From the NCBI GenBank assembly GCA_902773365.1, contig CACYEG010000007.1, forward strand, positions 1 through 5,220: a DNA stretch of 5,220 nucleotides, written 5' to 3'. Of this stretch, positions 1 to 5,220 are shown piece by piece. The DNA comes from an uncultured Erysipelotrichaceae bacterium. GTDB lineage: Bacteria > Bacillota_I > Bacilli_A > RF39 > UBA660. The position numbers and the translations under genes were made by a program. Position 1 is the first letter of the stretch. Every line of letters begins with the position of its first letter. Below the pieces are notes generated by a model. That model worked only from the letters and a program-made list of their open reading frames with translations. It did no database searches and was not told the DNA's origin.

Positions 1-1
1 A

Positions 2-541
2 AATATTTCTACATATATGATGTATGAAAAATTAAAATTGATTTATTGGCCTATAGGTTCGATTGCTTTCCCATTATTTTGCTTTTTATTGGTGGAAGGA
101 TTTTTACATACGAAACATTTGAAAAAATACTTTTTATTGATGTTTCTATTTGCACTTATATCTGAAATTCCTTTCGACTATGCTTTTTTTATACGCGAAA
201 TGAAAGCGGCAGATACAATACCATTTTATTTTGAATATCAAAATGTTTTTTTTACACTTCTTTTAGGTTTGACTACCATATGGGGAATAAGTAAAATACA
301 TGAAAAGTTTAATGTAGGATTGCGTGAGAAAATAATATCACTTCTATTGAATGGTACTCTCATATTTACTACATCAATGTTTGCAGAAAAGATCATGTGC
401 GATTATGGTGCATACGGGGTACTTTTGATTACAGGATTTTACTTAACAAGGACCAATAGAATATATCAAATTCTATTCTATGTGTTGCTGTTTCTTATAT
501 TTAAACACTTCTTAAACTTTCCACAACTTATTGTTTCATAA
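2..541 (+). CDS. TraX family membrane protein, 5' end outside window, prematurely stopped
   Basis: The frame is open to the left edge, so the true start is probably upstream; the first ATG pair (17 and 20) falls where TraX proteins already have sequence before the IG-x-IAFP motif. TraX proteins are polytopic membrane proteins named after the F-pilin acetylase of conjugative plasmids; the role of chromosomal copies in Firmicutes is not established. Family-typical segments visible here are IGSIAFPLFCFLLVEGF, FALISEIPFD, and DYGAYGVLLITGFYLTR, each in or beside a hydrophobic stretch; about five membrane segments can be seen. From memory of the family, IGSIAFP usually reads IGRIAFP, so the Ser may be a divergent residue. 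The frame stops at TAA 539-541, before the expected C-terminal motif, which follows in the same frame (see 542-658). No conjugation genes are nearby. Family call is firm; functional status is doubtful. Confidence 0.85.
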   Translation, partial: NISTYMMYEKLKLIYWPIGSIAFPLFCFLLVEGFLHTKHLKKYFLLMFLFALISEIPFDYAFFIREMKAADTIPFYFEYQNVFFTLLLGLTTIWGISKIHEKFNVGLREKIISLLLNGTLIFTTSMFAEKIMCDYGAYGVLLITGFYLTRTNRIYQILFYVLLFLIFKHFLNFPQLIVS

Positions 542-658
542 TTGATACTTTTATATAATAGTAGAAGAGGTAAACATAAAATTAAATATTTTGGATACAT
601 ATTCTATCCGGCGCATTTAACTTTATTATATATTTTATCAATAATAAAATTTTGGTGA
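542..658 (+). pseudogene. In-frame C-terminal remnant of the TraX gene after a premature TAA
   Basis: Directly after the TAA at 539-541, the same reading frame runs for 38 codons to a TGA at 656-658. Its translation includes LILLYNSRRGKHKIKYF and then GYIFYPAHLTLLYILS, which matches the usual TraX ending (a hydrophobic stretch, YNGKRG, then a FYIFYP-HL membrane segment). No frame change is needed, so one substitution, for example TTA to TAA, explains the break. There is no start codon with a ribosome site that would make this a separate gene. Alternatives are a base-call error or stop readthrough; the TAAT context makes efficient readthrough unlikely. Confidence 0.8.
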
Positions 659-674
659 GATATTCTTAATTATT

Positions 675-683
675 TGATATAAT
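675..683 (+). promoter_or_regulatory. Extended -10 promoter of the DUF2207 gene
   Basis: TG at 675-676, one base, then a perfect TATAAT at 678-683 make an extended -10 element. No good -35 is seen at 16-18 bp spacing (TGAGAT at 656-661 is the best and is weak), which extended -10 promoters tolerate. Transcription would be expected to start near 689-691, which leaves a leader of only about 8-10 nt before the ATG at 699. Predicted by eye only. Confidence 0.65.
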
Positions 684-688
684 GTAGT

Positions 689-695
689 AGGTGAT
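689..695 (+). promoter_or_regulatory. Ribosome binding site of the DUF2207 gene
   Basis: AGGTGAT matches the 3' half of the AGGAGGTGAT complement of the 16S rRNA tail. With the GG seven bases from the ATG, it supports the start at 699. It lies almost at the predicted 5' end of the transcript. Confidence 0.7.
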
Positions 696-698
696 AAT

Positions 699-3119
699 AT
701 GAAAAAAATAAAATTTTTAATACTATTGGTAATGCTTTTATTTCCAAGTGTAATTAAAGCATATGGAATAGAAAATTTTTATATAAACGCTACCATTGAA
801 AATAATGGCGATTTGACTGTCGAAGAGTATTTCTATTTAAACGGTGATTACAACGGATTTGAAAGGATTCTAGAATATAGAAATTCAAATGCATTTGAAT
901 TTGATCCTAATCTTTCCTCTTATGGTGGAAGTTCACTACATAATGGTGATGGTATAACTATAGAAGAAGTAAGAGGAATACCAATCGACGCCAGCTATGA
1001 TTTTACTGAAAAGGGAAAAGAATTTGATAAAGTATCGAGCGCATCAAAGGGCGATTATGGTGTATATACCACAAATTATAAGTCCAATGGCGTAAGCGTT
1101 TTAATATATAATCCGGATTCATATAATAATGCATTTTATGTTAAATATAAGATTAGCAACATGGCTATTTTACATGAAGATGTCGCTGAACTTGGATGGA
1201 ACATAGTCGGAAATCAATTATCAGAATCTGTTGGATACTTAAGAGCAGTTATCAACATACCAGGTAATAAAGATGTAAGAGTATGGGCACATGGACCATT
1301 AAATGGTGAATCTAAAATATTATCAAAAGATAAATTAGAGATATCAATTAGAGGATTAAATTCACATACTGCAATCGATGCTAGATGTACTTTTGATAAA
1401 AGTATTATATCATCATCTCTTAAAAAAAGTGGAGTAAAAGCTCTCGATAAAATATTAAAATATGAAGAAAGTAAAGCAGAGCAGGCAAATTACCAGAGAA
1501 AACAAAAAGATAAACAGTACATTGAAGAAGCAGAAAGTGCCCTTTCTGTTTGTGAAAAAAATCCTAGTAGATCATGCTACAATGATGCATATAGTAAAGT
1601 CAGTTATGTTTTAGATAAAGATAAAAAAGCAGAATTCCAAAAAAGACTAGATGATTTAGAAGTATTAGTCATTCAAAAAGAAGAAGAAAATGCTAAAAGA
1701 GCAGTAGAATACGCAGAGACATTTCCATATTATAATAATTTAAAATCTGCAAGAGAAAGTGTTGCAATTTTAACAAACAAAGAACTAAAACAATCTTTAA
1801 TAGAAAGACTAGATAAAGTCGAAGTAATAGTTAAAGAAAAAGAGCAACGTATAGATATATATCTTTCTATTGGAGTTTCAGCTTTAATTATAGGGATAAT
1901 TGCAACTGCTATCGTCACTTATAAAAAAACTGGTAAAGATGATCCATCAGAATTTGACGAACACTATTTAAGAGATTTTCCGGATGATTTTTCTCCTGCG
2001 ACAGTGGAATACTTAATGAATGGTGTTATAACTAATAGGTCAGTTTCTGCAGAAATACTCAATATGATTTACAAGAAACTTATAATAGTTGAAAGTAATC
2101 CTGAGAAAAAAAATGACTATATATTTAAATTAAATATACCAGAAAGTCCAGTGTTAACTAATAAGGAAACATATTTAAAAAAGTTACTGTTTGGTGGCGC
2201 TAGTACTGTAACTCTAAAAGAGTTTAAGAGACGAGCTAAAACAAGTTACTCATCTTTCTTAAGTTCATGGAATAGCTTTATTAATCAGGCATATTCTGAA
2301 GCTGAGACGAGAAAGTTATATTTCTTTCCAGAAGAAAAGAAAAAAAAGAAAACTATATCAAAGGCGTTAGCAATAATTATTATAGTAGCACTATTTATAT
2401 TTGCTATTGTTACTAACATTGTTGCACCTCTTGTTATCGGTAGTGTTATACTTTCGATATTAGGATTTGGAAATGCTACAACTTATAATACACGCGAACA
2501 TGTAGTTGCTAAAAGATCAAATCGATTTAAAAGAAGAGCTTATGGGTTAATTATTCTATCGATTATTACTGCTTGTGTATTAGCAATAGCTTCTATAATT
2601 ATTTCGCATTATAAATGTGTCGCACCAATTTTTGGCGGTGGAGCGCTATTAATCGGAATAATATCTATATCCTTAGTCAGTTCGATGAAAAAGAGAAACA
2701 CATATGGTTCAACCGAGTATAGAAAATGGCTTGCAATGAAGAACTTTATGAACGATTTTGGTAATTTAAGTGAAAAGGAATTACCAGAAATTGCACTATG
2801 GGAGAAATATTTAGTTTATGCGACAGTTTTAGGTTGTGCTGCAAAACTACAAAAGACTATGGAAGTTAAGCTAAAAGACATGGATCTTGATATGAATGAT
2901 ACATTTAGTGATATACTTCTTATGAATACAATAAATAATACTGTTAATAGGGCAATTAACACTGGTCACTCAAGTGCCGTTAGCGCTAAACGTGCCCATG
3001 ACTACGCCAGCAGTTCTTCTGGTGGAGGGGGCTCTTGGAGTAGCGGTTCCGGTGGAGGCGGCGGCTTCTCAAGTGGAGGAGGTTCCTTCGGCGGAGGAGG
3101 CGGTGGTGGCCGTTTCTAG
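699..3119 (+). CDS. DUF2207 (YciQ-like) exported membrane protein with helical repeat insert and Gly-rich tail
   Basis: An 806-residue membrane protein of the DUF2207/COG4907 type, whose molecular function is unknown. Order: signal peptide (1-21, cleavage expected after IKA); extracytoplasmic DUF2207 domain (about 22-235) with the typical DVAELGWNIVGNQL and VWAHGPLNGE stretches; two 54-residue helical repeats (277-330, 331-384); membrane helix about 386-407; cytoplasmic domain 408-550 with LRDFPDDFSPATVEYLMNG; two hairpins of membrane helices (about 553-590 and 613-661); cytoplasmic tail with KWLAMKNFMNDF and LWEKYLVYATVLG, ending in a stretch with 20 Gly in the last 32 residues. Positive residues (545-551, 605-613, 664-666) place the tail inside. 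The start is fixed by the AGGTGAT site. The protein is longer than the family members I know (about 550-650 residues), mostly because of the repeats. It sits alone between its own promoter and terminator. Confidence 0.92.
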   Translation: MKKIKFLILLVMLLFPSVIKAYGIENFYINATIENNGDLTVEEYFYLNGDYNGFERILEYRNSNAFEFDPNLSSYGGSSLHNGDGITIEEVRGIPIDASYDFTEKGKEFDKVSSASKGDYGVYTTNYKSNGVSVLIYNPDSYNNAFYVKYKISNMAILHEDVAELGWNIVGNQLSESVGYLRAVINIPGNKDVRVWAHGPLNGESKILSKDKLEISIRGLNSHTAIDARCTFDKSIISSSLKKSGVKALDKILKYEESKAEQANYQRKQKDKQYIEEAESALSVCEKNPSRSCYNDAYSKVSYVLDKDKKAEFQKRLDDLEVLVIQKEEENAKRAVEYAETFPYYNNLKSARESVAILTNKELKQSLIERLDKVEVIVKEKEQRIDIYLSIGVSALIIGIIATAIVTYKKTGKDDPSEFDEHYLRDFPDDFSPATVEYLMNGVITNRSVSAEILNMIYKKLIIVESNPEKKNDYIFKLNIPESPVLTNKETYLKKLLFGGASTVTLKEFKRRAKTSYSSFLSSWNSFINQAYSEAETRKLYFFPEEKKKKKTISKALAIIIIVALFIFAIVTNIVAPLVIGSVILSILGFGNATTYNTREHVVAKRSNRFKRRAYGLIILSIITACVLAIASIIISHYKCVAPIFGGGALLIGIISISLVSSMKKRNTYGSTEYRKWLAMKNFMNDFGNLSEKELPEIALWEKYLVYATVLGCAAKLQKTMEVKLKDMDLDMNDTFSDILLMNTINNTVNRAINTGHSSAVSAKRAHDYASSSSGGGGSWSSGSGGGGGFSSGGGSFGGGGGGGRF
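1527..1850 (+). repeat. Tandem 54-residue protein repeat (2 x 162 bp) within the DUF2207 protein
   Basis: Residues 277-330 align with 331-384 at a constant offset of 54 without gaps, with 16 identical positions by hand count. Shared positions include A/A (278/332, 281/335), E/E (286/340), P/P (289/343), A/A (297/351), V/V (301/355), RLD (316-318/370-372), E-V-x-V (321-324/375-378) and KE (327-328/381-382). Each unit looks like a helix, a Pro-containing turn and further charged helix. DNA identity is low, so the duplication is old. Unit 1 has Cys285 and Cys293 flanking the turn; unit 2 has Ala339 and Asn347 there. Confidence 0.75.
3021..3116 (+). repeat. GC-rich glycine/serine low-complexity tract at the end of the DUF2207 gene
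   Basis: Residues 775-806 hold 20 Gly with Ser, Phe and Trp, in runs of 3, 4, 5 and 7 Gly, ending in Arg-Phe. The base composition rises sharply above the surrounding AT-rich DNA because Gly codons are GG-initial. A Gly-rich tail ending in an aromatic residue is common in DUF2207 proteins, so the tract supports the family call and is not evidence of transfer. Confidence 0.8.
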
Positions 3120-3141
3120 TCACATGTACATGTGACTTTTT
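3118..3141 (+). terminator. Intrinsic terminator after the DUF2207 gene
   Basis: A perfect 20-base palindrome (half-site agtcacatgt) occupies 3118-3137 and is followed by TTTTT (3137-3141) and further T-rich DNA. As RNA it can fold into an 8 bp stem with a GUAC loop. The left arm begins with the AG of the TAG stop codon. The opposite strand has no T-run after the hairpin, so it should act only on + strand transcripts. Confidence 0.75.
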
Positions 3142-3147
3142 GTTTGT

Positions 3148-3176
3148 TTGCGTGAAATATAGTATTGTGATAAAAT
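3148..3176 (+). promoter_or_regulatory. Promoter of the rluB-rlmD-Nudix operon
   Basis: TTGCGT (3148-3153), a 17 bp spacer, and TAAAAT (3171-3176) with an extended TG-A (3168-3170) directly before it. It sits immediately after the terminator, so the three-gene operon is probably transcribed independently of the upstream gene. Transcription would begin near 3183, about 12 nt before the ATG at 3195. Predicted by eye. Confidence 0.6.
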
Positions 3177-3182
3177 TAGATT

Positions 3183-3188
3183 GAGGTG
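3183..3188 (+). promoter_or_regulatory. Ribosome binding site of rluB, fixing the ATG start
   Basis: GAGGTG lies 6 bases before the ATG at 3195. The GTG at 3186-3188, an in-frame alternative start, is part of this site and has no Shine-Dalgarno of its own, so the ATG at 3195 is preferred. Confidence 0.75.
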
Positions 3189-3194
3189 AAACTT

Positions 3195-3920
3195 ATGGAA
3201 GAAGAACGTTTACAGAAAGTTATCGCTGAATCTGGGTATACATCGAGAAGAAAAGCGGAAGAACTGATTAAGTCTAGGAAAGTAAGTGTAAATGGACATA
3301 TTGTAGACATATTGGGTACCAAGGTAAAAAAAAGTGATACTATAATTGTCGATGGTACACTACTTACTAAGATAGAAAAAGAATACTATCTATTAAATAA
3401 ACCAAGAGGTGTCGTATCTACTTCAAGTGACGAGAAAGATAGAAAGACTGTTGTAGACATAATTGAAACTGATACTCGCATCTTTCCAATTGGAAGACTC
3501 GACTATGATACGACAGGTGTTCTTCTTCTTACAAATGATGGGGAACTCACAAACATATTGACTCATCCTAATAATCACGTTCCTAAAACGTATTTGGCAA
3601 AGCTGGATAGAATAATAGAGATGGAAGATTTCTATAAGATAAAAGAAGGAGTCAATATAGATGGAGTACCTCTTAAAGTAACGCACTTAAAACTTAAAAA
3701 GACTGATAAAAAGAACAATACATGTTTTATAGAGTTAACTATAACTGAGGGAAGAAACCATATCGTTAAGAAATTATTTAATACACTTGGATATAATGTC
3801 GATAAACTTACGAGAACTGCATATGCATCTTTAAGCGTAGGTACACTTTTAAGTGGAGAGTATAGAACATTGACTAAAAGAGAAGTTCACGAATTATATT
3901 CATATAGGAGAAAAAAATGA
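3195..3920 (+). CDS. rluB: 23S rRNA pseudouridine synthase, RsuA/RluB family
   Basis: Cytoplasmic enzyme that isomerises a uridine in 23S rRNA to pseudouridine; in E. coli RluB the site is position 2605. From the ATG the protein has 241 residues, a usual length. An S4 RNA-binding domain spans about 4-55 (ERLQKVIAESGYTSRRKAEELI, then KVSVNG). The catalytic domain follows, with LLNKPRGVVST (66-76), the active-site motif GRLDYDTTGVLLLTNDGEL (100-118, nucleophile Asp103), KTYLAKL (131-137) and EGRNHIVKKLF (185-195), a common variant of EGRN-x-QVRRMF. The family is certain. RluB is preferred over RsuA, RluE or RluF because this is the usual Firmicute member, but the target uridine is inferred. It is first in its operon and its TGA overlaps the rlmD start. 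In many Firmicutes rluB follows scpB; here it follows an unrelated terminated gene. Confidence 0.93.
   Translation: MEEERLQKVIAESGYTSRRKAEELIKSRKVSVNGHIVDILGTKVKKSDTIIVDGTLLTKIEKEYYLLNKPRGVVSTSSDEKDRKTVVDIIETDTRIFPIGRLDYDTTGVLLLTNDGELTNILTHPNNHVPKTYLAKLDRIIEMEDFYKIKEGVNIDGVPLKVTHLKLKKTDKKNNTCFIELTITEGRNHIVKKLFNTLGYNVDKLTRTAYASLSVGTLLSGEYRTLTKREVHELYSYRRKK
3906..3910 (+). promoter_or_regulatory. Ribosome binding site of rlmD inside the rluB 3' end
   Basis: AGGAG, 6 bases before the ATG at 3917, lies within the Arg-Arg-Lys-Lys codons that end rluB. It supports the start and implies translational coupling. The spacer plus the A of the ATG form an uninterrupted run of seven A (3911-3917). Confidence 0.8.
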
Positions 3921-5116
3921 TTTTAAAGATTGAAAGACTCGATCATCACGGTAGAGGCATTGCACATAGCGATGGTAAAATTGTCTTTGTAGAAAATGCT
4001 CTAGAGGGAGAATCAATTAGAGTAGAATTTACAAAGGTAACTAGTAAATATATAGAAGCTAGAGTTGTCGACTATATAGAGAAATCTAATAAACGTACTA
4101 AAAGCAAATGCCCAATATATGAAGAATGCGGTGGATGTCACTTAAGACACATGTCTTATGAAGATACACTTTCTTTTAAAAGAAAAAAACTTAGGGAAAT
4201 AATGAATAAATACGCTGGTGTAGATACCGAAATTGACATAATAGAAAGTCCTGAGAAAAGGTATTATAGAAATAAAATAGAACTAAAAGTTAAAGATGGC
4301 ATTGTGGGTTTTTATAAAAAGGGAACACACGATATCGTCGAAATGGATAGATGCTTTAATGCACATGAAGCGATAAATGCTTTACTTTTAAACATGAATT
4401 TATTTCACCTAAAGAATGCAGAAGTAACGATAAAATGCAATTATAATAGCGAACTTTTAATAATCATATCGACAGATGAAAAACCAGATATAGAGATTGA
4501 AAAGCTAAGAGAAAAGCATAAAATCGTCGGTATTATATTAAACGGTAAAACTTTATTTGGAACAGATAACTTTATCGAACTAATGGACACATTCTTCTTC
4601 AAAGAATCTTATAATTCTTTCTTCCAAGTAAATAGATCTGTCAACAAAATACTTTTCGATATAGTTAAGAGTTCGATAGATGAAAACGATACAGTTCTAG
4701 ATTTATGTTGTGGGGTAGGAACTCTTGGAATAGTCGCTAGTACGAAAGCAAAAGAAGTATTTGGAATTGAAATAGTCGAAAACGCTATTAAAGATGCTCT
4801 TATAAATGCAAGAATGAATAAAAGAGACAATATTAAATTTGTTTTGGGAGATGCTTTTACAAAGATAGAGCACGTAAAAAAGAAAATAAATACCATTATT
4901 ATCGATCCACCAAGAAGTGGGATAAGTGAAAAAGGTATAAAGAATATTTTAAATGTCAGTCCTCAAAAGATTATTTATATTGCATGTGATCCTATTACTC
5001 TTGCAAGAGATTTAAAGATATTAAAAAGCAAGTATGATATTAAATCGATTATGGGTCTTGATATGTTTCCTTATACGTATCATTGTGAAAGTATCACTGT
5101 ATTAGAAAGAAAATAA
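3917..5116 (+). CDS. rlmD: 23S rRNA (uracil-C5)-methyltransferase, RlmD/RlmCD type with 4Fe-4S cluster
   Basis: SAM-dependent enzyme that makes 5-methyluridine in 23S rRNA. E. coli RlmD acts on U1939; single Firmicute homologues (RlmCD) can act on both U747 and U1939, so the exact site is open. The 399 residues contain an N-terminal TRAM RNA-binding domain (about 1-55); iron-sulfur ligands Cys65, Cys71, Cys74 (C-x5-CGGC) and Cys146, each offset by exactly 16 from the E. coli ligands as I recall them; a central RNA-contacting part with SFFQVNR (234-240); a Rossmann methyltransferase fold with LDLCCGVGTLGI (261-272) and GIEIVENAI (283-291); DPPRSG (330-335); the nucleophile Cys357 in YIACDPITLARD; and the probable base Glu391 in HCESITVLER. 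All key residues are present. It is slightly shorter than the E. coli protein (433). ATGA overlap with rluB means they are co-translated. Confidence 0.94.
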   Translation: MILKIERLDHHGRGIAHSDGKIVFVENALEGESIRVEFTKVTSKYIEARVVDYIEKSNKRTKSKCPIYEECGGCHLRHMSYEDTLSFKRKKLREIMNKYAGVDTEIDIIESPEKRYYRNKIELKVKDGIVGFYKKGTHDIVEMDRCFNAHEAINALLLNMNLFHLKNAEVTIKCNYNSELLIIISTDEKPDIEIEKLREKHKIVGIILNGKTLFGTDNFIELMDTFFFKESYNSFFQVNRSVNKILFDIVKSSIDENDTVLDLCCGVGTLGIVASTKAKEVFGIEIVENAIKDALINARMNKRDNIKFVLGDAFTKIEHVKKKINTIIIDPPRSGISEKGIKNILNVSPQKIIYIACDPITLARDLKILKSKYDIKSIMGLDMFPYTYHCESITVLERK

Positions 5117-5121
5117 ATGTT

Positions 5122-5220
5122 ATGGGATATATAATGAATTTAAGAGAAAAAATTGGACATAGTCCACTTATAGGTGTTGGTGCAACAACACTAGTATTTA
5201 ATAATAAAAATGAATTACTT
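5122..5220 (+). CDS. Nudix hydrolase, N-terminal fragment (cut by window end)
   Basis: An open frame of 33 codons runs from ATG 5122 to the window edge. The translation begins MGYIMNLREKIG and continues HSPLIGVGATTLVFNNKNELL, which is the characteristic start of one group of Nudix hydrolases (MxYIxxLRxxVGxxPLI, a small-residue strand, then xVxNxxxxLLL). These enzymes cleave nucleoside diphosphates linked to another group, such as ADP-ribose. The Nudix box lies beyond the window, so activity cannot be assessed. I chose 5122 over the in-frame ATG at 5134 because MGYIM is itself part of the family pattern; the Shine-Dalgarno is weak (only AGAAAG near 5105-5110). The gene starts 5 bp after rlmD, so it is likely in the same operon. 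Confidence 0.75.
   Translation, partial: MGYIMNLREKIGHSPLIGVGATTLVFNNKNELL

Noticed and set aside
632..653. Possible terminator after traX: ATTTTAT, five-base loop, ATAAAAT, then TTTT
   Set aside because: The stem is seven A-T pairs only, too weak for a convincing terminator, and it lies inside the last codons of the traX frame in very AT-rich DNA where such symmetry arises by chance.
560..658. Separate small membrane protein gene after the traX stop
   Set aside because: It is in the same frame as traX, has no start codon with a ribosome site, and reads as the TraX C-terminus.
1730..1918. Open frame of 62 codons on the minus strand
   Set aside because: It lies inside the well-supported DUF2207 gene, has no ribosome site I can see, and its translation matches nothing recognisable.
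3021..3116. GC-rich patch as a sign of horizontal transfer
   Set aside because: The GC rise is fully explained by glycine codons in a tail typical of DUF2207 proteins.
3423..3686. Open frame of 87 codons on the minus strand
   Set aside because: It is a shadow of the catalytic domain of rluB; no start signals or family features.
4609..4896. Open frame of 95 codons on the minus strand with hydrophobic residues
   Set aside because: It is opposite the methyltransferase fold of rlmD; the hydrophobicity follows from the complementary strand of A-rich lysine and glutamate codons.
1..5220. UGA=Trp code (Mycoplasma-like genome), suggested by the strong AT bias
   Set aside because: rluB ends with TGA at its expected length, tryptophans here use TGG, and no gene contains an in-frame TGA.

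Overview
The window is AT-rich. All complete genes lie on the + strand, are tightly packed, and have Shine-Dalgarno sites of the AGGAG/AGGTGA type. Protein styles (DUF2207 membrane protein, TraX, RluB, 4Fe-4S RlmD) point to a low-GC Gram-positive bacterium, probably an uncultured host-associated member of the Bacilli or Erysipelotrichales-like lineages. TGA, TAA and TAG all end genes here and Trp is encoded by TGG, so the code is the standard bacterial one and not the UGA=Trp code of Mycoplasmatales. Placement below class is inference.

Region 1 (1-658) is the 3' part of a TraX-family membrane protein gene whose start lies upstream of the window. The frame is interrupted by a single TAA at 539-541. 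After it, the same frame continues for 38 codons that encode the expected TraX C-terminal segment, so the gene looks like a fresh nonsense pseudogene or carries a base error.

Region 2 (about 675-3141) is a monocistronic-looking unit. It has an extended -10 promoter, an 806-residue exported membrane protein with the DUF2207 (YciQ-like) architecture, and a palindromic intrinsic terminator that starts inside the stop codon. The protein has an unusual extracytoplasmic insert, two gapless 54-residue helical repeats, and ends in a glycine-rich tail predicted to be cytoplasmic.

Region 3 (3148-5220) is an operon with its own promoter: rluB (23S rRNA pseudouridine synthase), rlmD (23S rRNA m5U methyltransferase; start and stop overlap by 4 bp), and the first 33 codons of a Nudix hydrolase 5 bp further on. 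The first two genes both modify uridines in 23S rRNA, so this part is a ribosome-modification cassette. The Nudix gene may be only a co-transcribed housekeeping gene.

I found no clear evidence of a new multi-gene system, mobile element, CRISPR array or structured RNA. The points most worth a second look are the interrupted traX frame, the repeat insert in the DUF2207 protein, the very short predicted leaders, and the A7 run at the rluB/rlmD junction.
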